Assembly (NCBI GenBank): GCA_028456385.1
Contig: JALNQF010000168.1
Span: 31,235-95,234 of the forward strand
Reading direction: 5' to 3'
Source: Ophiosphaerella korrae
Lineage: Eukaryota > Ascomycota > Dothideomycetes > Pleosporales > Phaeosphaeriaceae
DNA: 64,000 bases
A program made the position numbers and the translations under genes. This document shows, piece after piece, positions 52,201-63,000 of the stretch (position 1 is the stretch's first letter; each line of letters opens with the position of its first letter). The notes under the pieces were generated by a model. It searched no databases. It had not been told where the DNA came from and saw only the letters and a list, made by a program, of their open reading frames with translations.

Positions 52201-54730
52201 AATCTTTACAAAACTAGATATCTAAAACGCTTACTACTAGATTAGAATTAAAGAAGGTAATAAATAGAAAATAGCGTTTAGAATATAATAAGAGCTATAT
52301 AAATATTTAGTTATACTATTTAGGTTAATAAATGCGCTTACTACGTTCTAAGAAAGAATTAATATAGTACTAAAAGAGTACTTAGATATATTTATATTTA
52401 TATACTTAGATAATATCTTTATATTCTTAGAAATAGAAGAAGAATACGTATAATACGTATACAAAGTACTAGAAAAGCTAGTAGAAAATAAATTATTTCT
52501 TAAAATAAGAAAATGTAAATTCTATATAAAAGAAATAGATTTCTTTAGATTTATTATAGAACTAAGAAGAATTAAGATTAATCTAGAAAAGATTAAGTCT
52601 ATTAATAAATAGCTAAAACTAAGAAACCTAAAAGAAGTATAATAGTTCTATAGACTAGTAAACTTTTATAGGAAGTTAATAATAAGATAATCTAAAGATA
52701 TAAAACTAATAATAAGACTTATAAAGAAAGATATACTATTTAAATAGATAAAAGAATATAATAAAGTATTTAATAAGATTAAGAGAAAGTTTATAGAAAA
52801 CCTAGTTATTAGAATATATAACCTAGACCTACTAGTAATAGTAAAAATAGATATATCTAACTTAGTCTATAGAATAGTACTAATATAAGAAGATTTAAGG
52901 ACTAAATAAGAATACTTAGTTAAATACTTTTCTAAGAAAATAAAGTAAGTAGAACTTAACTACCTAATTTATAATAAAGAGATACTAGTAATATATAAAG
53001 TATTTAAATAATAGAGAGTATACTTATAAGAAGTAAAATACTATATAAAGGTCTATATAAACTATAAGAATCTTATAAGATTTATACTAAATAAAGAACT
53101 ATTATAATAATATATAAGATAGTAGGAGTTCTTATTAATATTTAATATAGAAATTATATATATAAAAAAGAAAGATAACTAATTTATAGACGCTCTTAGT
53201 AGAAGACTAGACTTATAAGAAGAAGTAAGCGCTACTAGTATAGTTCTAGTTAAGAATAAAGTAAGATACTTAATCTTAAATATACCTAAAATAGCTACTA
53301 CACTTAAAAGAATAAGTAGCGAGCTAGATAAATAGATTTAGAAAATAACGTAGGAAGTATCTAAAGAAATAAAAAAACTAAAAATCTAAGAAGGATTTAT
53401 AAAAGCTTATAGAAGAATATATATTCTAGAAAAAATTTAAAGAGAATTTATACAATAATTCTATAAGCTACTAGTATATAGATACTAAGAAACTAAGAAA
53501 ATACTAAATAGACTATTAAGAGATTATTATATCCTAAAAGTAAGATAACTAGTAGAAGAAGTACTAAGAGACTATATAGAGTATTATAGAAATAAGTATA
53601 ATAGATACGTACTATATAGAATACTATAACTAGCTAAAGTACTAGAATAACTCTAGAAAATAATAATAATAGACTTTATTACAAAGCTACTTAAGTTAAA
53701 AGACCTAATAATAAGAGTAGAATATAATAGAATACTTATAATAGTAGATAAACTTATAAAGTATATATACTTTAGACTATATAAAGAAAAAAGTAAGATA
53801 GAAGTTACTATATACTAGGTCCTAGGAACTATAATAAGCTAGTATAGTATTCTAGATAAGATTATTATAGATAGAGATATATAATTTATATTAAAACTAT
53901 AGAGAATAATAATAGTATAATTAGGAATATAATATTAAATATTAATAGCGTATTATCTACTAATAAATAGATAATTAGAACGTATAAACTAGATAGTAGA
54001 ATAATACCTAAGATACTACCTTAACTATAACTAAAATAACTAGGTATAGTTACTACTTATAGTATAATTAGCATATAATAGTGTAAAGAATATAGTAATA
54101 AGAGTATTACTCTTCTTTATAAACTATAGATTTAATCCTAATATATATTAGATACTAAGAAATATAGAATCTTAGTCTCTAAGAAGAGAAAACTTTATAA
54201 ATAGACTAAAAGAAATATATAACTAACTAAGATAGGATACTAAGTTCCTATATAATTAAATAGTAAAGTACTATAATAAAAAATATAAAGAAAGACCTTA
54301 ATTTAAAGAGAAAGAAAAAGTATAGCTAATTTAAAGAAATATTAAGAGTAAAAGACTTAGCTTAAAACTAGATTATATAAAAATAAGAATATATAAAATT
54401 AAAGAGAAAGTTATACTAGTTATATTTAAATTAAAGCTACTAAATAAACTAAAGATACACCTAACTTTCTATATAGTACTACTTAAAATAGTACTATAAA
54501 ACGCGAAGCTACTAGTATATAAAGTAGATATATATAGAGAATAAGACAAATAAGAAGTTAAAAAAATCTTAGTATATTAGTTTTATAATAGTAGAAACTA
54601 CTACTTAGTAAAATAGATAGAAACTAATAAAAAAGGATAACTATAGGAAAACTTATAGGAATCTAAAAATAACCTTAACTACCCTAAGAAACTAGAGGAG
54701 TACTAAAGTTAAAACCTTCTAGATTACCTT
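49225..54730 (+). pseudogene. Element B: full-length Ty3/Gypsy chromovirus gag-pol, RIP-inactivated
   Basis: Every landmark lies in frame 2 over about 5.4 kb, so the parent had one Gag-Pol ORF. Order: Gag (about 49,330-50,400) with zinc knuckles near 50,180-50,310, Cys changed to Tyr; protease with Asn-Ser-Arg at 51,497 instead of Asp-Ser-Gly; reverse transcriptase (about 51,960-52,680) with YIDFRKTN and YLDN at 52,403; RNase H (about 52,800-53,250); integrase (about 53,440-54,300) with acidic codons at 53,672, 53,870 and 53,978, the last two being 35 residues apart as in D,D35E; chromodomain (about 54,480-54,700) with KKILVY, FYNSRNYYLVKWIE-like motif. Stops all read back to Gln or Trp. The chromodomain assigns it to the chromoviruses, which target H3K9-methylated chromatin. 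Confidence 0.9.
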
Positions 54731-55345
54731 GTAGTAAACTAAGAAAATTTACAATACTACTAATAAATAGAGAGATAATAGGAGCGCTTAATAAAGTAAA
54801 AACTAGAGCTACCTTAACTATATTATCTAAATCTAACTTAGCCTCTATCGTATAAGACTATTTAGATAACTTAGTATTATTATAAGCCTTTAGCTTATAA
54901 AGACGCTTAATATAAGAATAAAGCTTTACTAGCTTATAAAGAGTTAACTTACACTTAGCTTTAGCTATAGTAAGCTATAATAATAGTTTCTCTTAAGCCT
55001 TATTAATAGCTCGCCCTATATAATTTAGTAGATAGAGATTATATAGAGCTTAAATACGTACACTTTATATATAAAATACCTAAAGAAATATACTTATACT
55101 AGATATTAGCTAGAATATACTTATTATAATACTTACTATCCTTTAAAGATAAAAGGTATAAAAGACCTAATAAAGCGTAATAATAATAAAGAAATATTTT
55201 AACATTATTATAAATAATACAAGCTATAAGAAGAAGCTTATTATACTAAGAATAAGATAATATAGAGAGTAATAAAGAACTAGTAATTAATAAAGAAACT
55301 AGATAATTAACCTTAGCCCTAGAATAGATAAACAAGAACTATTCT
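54731..55345. other. Element B: tail between chromodomain and 3' LTR
   Basis: About 600 bp after the polyprotein are shared with element E. The plus strand is not coding. On the minus strand one frame conserves a peptide with E: AKAKCKLTLYKLVKLYSYIK here (about 54,900-54,990), with only Gln-type stops nearby. This may be an antisense ORF of the element; see findings. Confidence 0.6.
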
Positions 55346-55359
55346 AAAAGAGTAGATAG
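55346..55359 (+). promoter_or_regulatory. Element B: polypurine tract
   Basis: AAAAGAGTAGATAG directly precedes the 3' LTR. The same position in E has a purine run with GAGAGGGGAATAG. RNase H would leave this tract to prime plus-strand DNA synthesis. The tract here is broken by T residues, possibly by mutation. Confidence 0.65.
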
Positions 55360-55805
55360 TATTACAACTATAATAAAAGATAATTAGATAGAGCTAATTA
55401 GCTTTACTATAGAAGATAACAACGTATATAATCTATAGGAGAATAACACTTAATTATATAACTAGCTATAATATAGATATATAATAAATTTATAAATTTA
55501 TAATCTTAGTAAATATAAAGTTATAAAGCTAATACGTAATAAATTTGTAAATTTACGATCTTAGTAAATATAAAGTTACAAAGTTACTAAGAAAACTTAA
55601 GTATATAATTAGTAGAGATAAATATTATTAGGATAGTATTAGTAATCTAATCTCTAACCTAGAACGCTAATACTTAATATTATACACATAAATTAACTAT
55701 TATTTATAGTTATTACTAACAACTATATAAACTTTTATTATTACCTTTTAATTTACTAATAACCTAATAGGTTATTAAGTAGTTAACTTAAGTAACTACG
55801 TTACA
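55360..55805 (+). repeat. Element B: 3' LTR (subfamily II)
   Basis: 446 bp from TATTACAACTATAA to ACGTTACA. It aligns with the LTRs of D and E, not with the 5' LTR of B: in place of the inverted repeat it has a duplicated segment of about 50 bp containing TTAGTAAATATAAAGTTA. The following five bases are ATTAT, which do not match the AGTAA before the 5' LTR. It interrupts the gag of D. Confidence 0.85.
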
Positions 55806-57034
55806 ATTATAATAAAAAGTCTAGTTAAGTATTATATATTAAATTTCTCTACTCTTAGCTACTTTCTCTTAAAGTTTAGCTTATACTTCTAGTATCTTCT
55901 TCTTATTTTTAGTTATTTTTAACTAAGTTTCTTTTCTAAGATTCTTACTTCTTTAATCTTTTATAAAGTATCCTAGTTTCCTATATTTATAATATACTAT
56001 ATCTTTTTTCTTTAATTAGTAGTTTTTTATATAGTAGCCTATCTTACTATAGTTAAAGTACGTAAAGTCTTTATTCTTCTTTCTCTTTCTATCCTTATTA
56101 GCATTAAGGATTATAAGATCTCTAGTATCTTAGTCTCTAGATTACCCTCTATACTTATTTTTCTTCTATTCTTAGAAGTTATTATCTATCTATATTACCT
56201 ATTATTTTAGAGCTTCTAGTATCCTTAGTTTTTCTATATAGATTATTTTGTATTAGATTCTTAAGTTTAGTTATTACTTAAACTATAATATTAAAGCTAC
56301 CTTGTTCTATTCTATATTTTATTATAGTTGCTTAAACTTTAATATATACTCTAGAATACTCTTATTCTACGTATATCTTTTTAGTTTTTCTTTAGCTTAT
56401 TAAGTAATATCTATATCCCTAAATACTACTCTTATTTGTTTACTAAAGTATTCATAACTTCTAAAGATAGCTCTTGTTTTATCTTTCTATACTATTAGAG
56501 TATTTATTGTATAGTTTATCTAGTAAGGTTTAAACTATCTTATTATATCCTCTTTAAGGTATATTCCTATATATACTACCTTTTTATCTTCTATATTAAA
56601 GTGTAGTACTTATATATTAATCTAAAGTTATACTAAAGCTATAAAAGGTTTTAGTTTCTCTCTTATTTTATTAAACTTCTCTAGTACTAGTATTTTAGGT
56701 AGTTTCTTTATCGCACTTATTTCTAGTCTTTAAGTAATTAGCTCTATCTAGTTTTATCCTACTATAATAGCTTTAATCTAAGAATTATTCTATTTTACGT
56801 AGTCTTGTAGTTCTTTATTCTATACTTCTAGGGTATTAATTACTATATTTATATCTTCTTTTTTAGAGATTAATTTGTTTAAGTAATTCTTAATTACTTA
56901 AATATCTATTACATCTAAGCTATATAAGCTTCGGAGTACCTTACCTCCTTTTATAGTTAAACTTTCTACTATTGTATTAGCTAGACTATACGCTTATATA
57001 CGCTTTACTTCTTCTAATAACTAAATTAGTAAGG
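55806..57034 (-). pseudogene. Element D: gag, RIP-inactivated, truncated
   Basis: The minus strand aligns with gag of A and B from the leader to just past the zinc-knuckle region. The knuckles lie near 55,950-56,080 and Cys codons are lost. The reading ends exactly at the 3' LTR of B. Homology to A continues up to that base, which shows B-right inserted into D. Protease and pol of D are absent. Confidence 0.8.
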
Positions 57035-57480
57035 TATAATAGGGTCTCTAAAGTCGACTTTCTTTATAACCTATTAGGGTATTAGTAGATTAGTAGTTAA
57101 TAACAAAAGTTTATATTATAATTAAGTAATAACTATAACAATAGTTAATTTATGTGTACAATATTAAGTATTAGTGTTCTTAGTTAAAAATTAGATTACT
57201 AATACTATCCTAACAATACGTATTACTAATAACTATATACTTATAATACTAGAGCGGCTTTACAACTTCGTATTTACTAAGATTACGAATTTACAAATTT
57301 ATTACGTATTAGCTTCGTAACTTTATATTTGCTAAGATTGTAAATTTATAAATTTATTATATATTATAGTTATAGTTAGCTTCCTAATTAGGTGCGTTAG
57401 CTTATAAGTTATATACGTTGTTATCTTCTATTATAGGACTAATTAGTTCTATCTAGTATTCTCTTATTATATCTATAACA
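57035..57480 (-). repeat. Element D: 5' LTR (subfamily II)
   Basis: 446 bp on the minus strand, starting TGTTATAGATATAATAAG at 57,480 (ends not mutated at this TG) and ending at 57,035. It contains the duplicated segment with TTTACTAAGATTACGAATTT and TTTGCTAAGATTGTAAATTT. Some TG/CA sites survive. It abuts fragment C at 57,481. Confidence 0.85.
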
Positions 57481-58959
57481 TTAGTCTATAGAAAAACAAA
57501 AGAAGAGTCTAAAATTAAATAAGTGTTTATATAGAACGTAAGAAGAAAAAGATAGATATAAGAATCTTAATCTTTAGTAGTATATAGACTTATATTTAAA
57601 GATAAAAAAGAAATAGATAATAAAAAGCTTTATATAGATTTTATAAATAAAAACTAATACTCTTTACTACGTATAGATAAAATATAAAATAAGCTATAAA
57701 GAGTAAAAATCTTTATAAAAGTAGATATCTAGAATGCCTACTATTAGATAAGAATTAAGAAAAGTAATAAGTAGAAAATATATTTAAATATATAGTTATA
57801 CTTTTTAGATTAATAAACGTACTAGTAGTATTCTAAAAGAGAATTAATATAGTCTTAAGAAAGTACCTAGACGTATTTATATTTATATACTAAGATAATA
57901 TTCTTATATTCTTAGAACTAGAAGAGGAGTATATATAATATATATACAAGGTGCTAGAGAAACTAGTAGAAAATAAACTATTTCTTAAGATAAGAAAATA
58001 TAAATTATAAATAAAAGAAATAGACTTCCTTAAGTTTATTATAAAACTAGGAAAAATAAAGGTTAACTTAGGAAAGATTAAGTTAATTAAAGAATAGCTA
58101 ATACTAAAGAACTTATAAAAAGTATAGTAGTTTTATAAGCTAGTAAACTTTTATAGAAAACTAATAGTAAGATAGTTTAAATATATAAAGCTATTAACTA
58201 GACTTATAAAAAAAGATACGCTATTTAAATAGATAAAAGAATATAATAGAGTATTTAACTAGATTAAAAAGAAGTTTATAGAAAACCTAGTTATTAGAAT
58301 ATATAACTTAGAACTACTAGTAGTAGTAAAAATAGACGTATCTAACTTAGTTTATAAAATAGTACTAATATAAAAAGACCTAAGAACTAAGTAAAAATAC
58401 TTAGTTAAATATTTCTTTAAGAGGATAAAGCTAGTAGAGCTTAACAACTTAATTTATAATAAAGAAATACTAGTAATCTATAAAGTATTTAAATAATAGA
58501 GAGTATACTTATAAAAAGTAAAATATAAGATAAAAGTCTATATAGACTATAAGAATCTTATAGAATTTATAATAAATAAGGATCTATTATAATACTATAC
58601 TAGATAGTAAGAATTTTTTTTAATATTCGAATTTAAAGTTATATATATAAAAAGAAAAGATAACTAGTTAGTAGATACTTTAAGTAGAAGACTAGATTTA
58701 TAGAATAAAGTAAATACTACTAGTATAGTTCTATTTAAAAATAATAAAAGAAACTTAGTCTTAAATAAACCTAAAATACCTATAATACTTAAGAGAAAGA
58801 GTAATAAGCTAGATAAATAGATTTAGATAAAAATAATAAAAACTTAAAAAGAAATAGAAAAACTAGAAATCTAAGATAGATTTATAAAAGCTTATAGAAG
58901 AATATATATTTAAAGTAAGATTTAGAGAGAATTTATATAATAGTTCTATAAACTACTAG
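57481..58959 (+). pseudogene. Element C: reverse transcriptase to integrase fragment
   Basis: Matches about 51,957-53,480 of B on the same strand, with some deletions near 57,630 and 57,780. It contains the reverse transcriptase with Asp-Asn at 57,894-57,899 in place of Asp-Asp, the NFYRKLI-like end, RNase H and the start of integrase. It begins at the LTR of D and ends at the LTR of E, so both elements inserted into it. In B the sequence continues across the site where E interrupts C. Confidence 0.8.
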
Positions 58960-59400
58960 TGTAATAGGTCTCCTGTTGTTAACTATAGGTGCCTGTCTAT
59001 AGAGTTAGTAGATTAAGAGATAATAACAAAGCTTAGGTTAGGATCTACAATAACTATAAATAATAAAAGATATTTCGCAACTATCTTGTATTAGCGTTCT
59101 ATAGTTAAAGGATTAAATTGCTAATACTATCCTAATAATACGCATTACTACTAACTATATACCTATACTTCTTAGCTAGCTTTATACTTTGTGTTTACTA
59201 AGATCGCAAATTGCGAATTTATTACGTGTACGAATTTATACTTTGTGTTTACTAAGATCGCGAATTATAAATTTATTACGTGTCTCTATTATAATTAGCT
59301 TCCTAGTTAAGTTTATTACCCTATAAGTCGTATATGTTGTTGTTATCTATAGTAGGGCTAATTAGTTTAAATTAGTTTTCCCTTGTTATAACTATAACAC
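58960..59400 (-). repeat. Element E: 3' LTR (subfamily II), least mutated
   Basis: 441 bp on the minus strand from TGTTATAGTTATAACAAG at 59,400 to CCTATTACA at 58,960, with intact TG...CA ends. I count 18 TG and 6 CA on the plus strand here, against four in total in bases 1-600. A 48-bp unit is duplicated at 59,181-59,228 and 59,235-59,282. The base pairs 58,955-58,959 (ACTAG) would be one copy of the target duplication. The other copy lies beyond the window. Confidence 0.9.
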
Positions 59401-59415
59401 TATTCCCCTCTCTAG
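59401..59415 (-). promoter_or_regulatory. Element E: polypurine tract
   Basis: On the minus strand the sequence CTAGAGAGGGGAATA, followed by the LTR start, gives an uninterrupted purine core GAGAGGGGAA. This is the expected primer site for plus-strand synthesis, in better condition than in B. Confidence 0.75.
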
Positions 59416-60095
59416 GTAAGTTCTTATTTCTCTACCTTAGGCCTAAGGTTATTAGTCTAGTTTCTTTATTTATTTCTAATTCTTTATTATTCTCTATATC
59501 TTCGCGTTCTAACTATAATAAACTTCTTCTTATTACTCGTGTTACTTATAATAAGGTTAAAATATTTCTTTATTCTTATTATACTTGCCTAAAGCTTATA
59601 TATCTTATATCTTTAAAAGATAGTAAATACTATAGTAAGTGTATTCTAGCTAATATTTAATATAAGTATACGCTATCTAGTGTTTCTCTTATAGAGTATA
59701 AGTGTTTAATTTCTATATAGTTTTTTCTTACTAAGTTATATAGGGCGAGCTGTTAACTAGGCTTAAGAGATACTATTATTATAGCTTATAGTAGCTAAGG
59801 CTAAGCGTAAGCTAACTCTTTATAAGCTAGTAGATCTGTATTCTTATATTAAGTATCTTTATAAGATAAAAGCTTATAATAATGCTAAATTATCTAAATA
59901 ATCTTGTGTCTTAGAGGCTAAGATAGACCTTAAGGATATAGTTTAGGCTACTCTAGCTCCTATTGCATTAGACGTTCTTAACGTCTCTCTATCTAGTAGT
60001 AGTATTATTAGTTTTCTTAATTTGCTATAAGGCGTTCTAGAGGGTTTTAATTTTAGAAGTCCTCTAGTTTCTTAAAGTAGTTAAGGTTATCTTCT
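59416..60095 (+). other. Element E: tail with an antisense low-stop frame
   Basis: On the plus strand, antisense to the element, frame 1 runs from 59,401 past 60,150 with about a dozen stops in 260 codons, all TAA/TAG. It contains VAKAKRKLTLYKLVDLYSYI at 59,791 and VLEAKIDLKDIV soon after. The same peptide is kept in B on the minus strand with synonymous changes. No domain was recognised. It may be an accessory antisense ORF or a captured host segment. Confidence 0.5.
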
Positions 60096-63000
60096 AGTTC
60101 CTATGTTTCTTCTTATAGTTGCCTTTTCTCGTCTATACCTATCTATTTTACTAGGTAGTAGTTCCTACTATTGTAGAACTAGTATACTAGGATTTTCTTA
60201 ACTTCTTATTCTTCTTATTCTCTATACGTATCTACTTTATATACTAGTAGTTCTACGTTTTATAGTACTATCTTAAGTAGCGCTATGTAGAAGGTTAAGT
60301 ATATCTTTATCTTGTTTAGTAGCTTTAATTTAAATATAACTAGTATAACTTCTTTCTTAATTTTGTATAGTCCTATCTTAATATAATCTAATTTTAAACT
60401 TAGTCTTTTACTCTTAATATTCTTTTATACTAACTATACTTTTTCTCTTTTTTTAAATTAGAGTCTCTTTTTATATTTCTTATTATAATACTTTACTATT
60501 TAATTATATAGGAATTCTGCGTCCTATCTTAGTTAATTATATATATTTTTAAGTCTATTAGCGAAGTTTTCTCCTCTTAGAGACTAAGATACTTCTATTC
60601 TTAGTATTCTATATATATTAGGTTTGAATCTATAGTTTATAAAGAAGGGCAATACTCCTATTACTATATTCTTTACGCTGTTATATACTAACTATACTAT
60701 AGGTAGTAACTATACCTAGTTGTTCTAGTTATAGTTAAGGTAGTATCTTAAGTACTATTCTACTATTTAATTTATTTGTTCTAATTATCTATCTATCTAT
60801 AGATAGTATACTATAGATATTATGTGTCTAATTCCTAATTACGCTATTATTATTTCCTATAATTTTAATGTAAATCTTATATCTCTATCTATAATAATTT
60901 TATCTAGTAGTCTATATTAACTAATTATAGTTCCTAGAACCTAGTATATAGTAACTTCTATCCTACTTTTCTCTTTATATAGTCTAAAATATAAATATTT
61001 TATAAGTTTATTTACTATTGTTAGGATTCTATTATATTTAACTCCTAATATTAAGTCTTTTAACATTAGTAATTTTGTAATAAAGTCTATTATAATAACT
61101 CCTTATAGTTATTCTAGTACTTCTACTAGTTATAATATCCTATATAGTACGTATCTACTATACTTATTTCTCTAGTATTCTATATAGTCTCGTAGTACTT
61201 CTATTACTAGTTATCTTACTTTTAGGATATAGTAGTCTTATAGTAACCTATTAAAGGTTTTATTAATTCCTTAATAACTATATACTAGTAATTCGTAGAA
61301 TTATTATATAAATTCTCTTTAGATCTTTTTAGAATATATATTCTTCTATAGGCTTATACAATTCCTTCTTAGATTTTAAGTTTTTTTATTTCTTTACGTA
61401 CTTCTTACGTTATTTTCTAAATCTATTTATCTAGCTCGCTACTTGTTCTTTTAAGTATTACAGCTATTTTTAGTATATTTAGGATTAGATATCCTTCTTT
61501 ATTCTTAACTAGAACTATACTAGTTATATTTACTTCTTCTTATAAATTTAGTCTTTTACTAAGAGCGTCTATAAATTAGTTATCTCTCTCTTTTATATAT
61601 ATAATTTCTATATTAAATATTAATAAGAATTCCTACTATCTTATATATTATTATAATAGTTCCTTATTTGTTATAAATCCTATAAGATTCTTGTAGTTTA
61701 TATAGACTTTTATCTAGTGTTTTACTCCTTATAAGTATACTCTCTATTACTTAAATACTTTATATATTGCTAGTATTTCTTTATTATAAATTAAGTAGTT
61801 AAGTTCTACTAGCTTTATTTTCTTAGAGAAGTATTTAACTAAGTATTCTTTTTTAGTCTCTAAGTCTTCTTGTATTAGTACTATTCTATAGACTAAGTTA
61901 GATACGTCTATCTTTACTATTACTAGTAGGTCTAGGTTGTATATTCTAATAACTAGGTTTTCTATAAACTTCTTCTTAATCTTGTTAAATACTTTATTAT
62001 ATTCTTTAGTCTATTTAAATAGTATATCTTTCTTTATAAGTTTTATAATTAGTTCTATATCTTTAGAATATCTTACTATTAACTTTCTATAGAGGTTAGC
62101 TAGCCTATAAAACTATTATACTTCTTTTAGGTTTTTTAGTTTTAGCTATTTATTAATTAACTTAATCTTTTTTAAGTTAATTTTAATTTTTCCTAGTTCT
62201 ATAATAAATCTAAGGAAGTCTATTTCTTTTATGTAGAACTCGCATTTCCTTATTTTAAGGAATATTTTAGCTTCTACTAGTTTCTCTAGTACTTTGTATA
62301 TATATTATATATATTCTTCTTCTATTTCTAAGAATATAAGGATATTATCTAAATATATAAATATAAATACGTCTAGGTACTCTCTTAGTACTATATTAAT
62401 TCTTTCTTAGAATACTACTAGCGTATTTATTAAGCTAAAAGGTATAACTAGGTATTTATATAATCTATACTATATCTTAAATACTATTTTCTATTTATTG
62501 CCTTTTTTAATTCTAATCTAGTAGTAGGCGTTCTAAATATCTAGTTTTGTAAAGATTTTTACTTTTTATAGCCTATCTTGTATTACGTTAATTTGTAGTA
62601 GTAGGTACTTATTTTTATTTATAATTGCGTTAGTTTTTCTAAAATCTACGTAGAGTCTTTTATTACTTATCTCTTTTTTATCTATAAATATAAGTCTATA
62701 TACTACTAAGGATTTAGATTCTCTTATCTATCTTTTTTTTATTACGTTTTAGATAAACGTTTATTTAATTTTAGATTCTTCTTCTATTTTTTAGTAAACT
62801 AGGCTCTATCCTAAGTCTTTGCCTTCTTCTAGTTCTATTACTAAATCCTATAGTTAATATTCTAGAAGGTAATCTTCTAGCTCTATAAGCTATTTTTCCT
62901 ATTTCTTATATTTTTTAGGGAATTCTCCTTTATAGGTACTTATATTAGCTTTTAATATATCTTTATTATAGCTAATTTCTTCTATTCTCTAATTAATATA

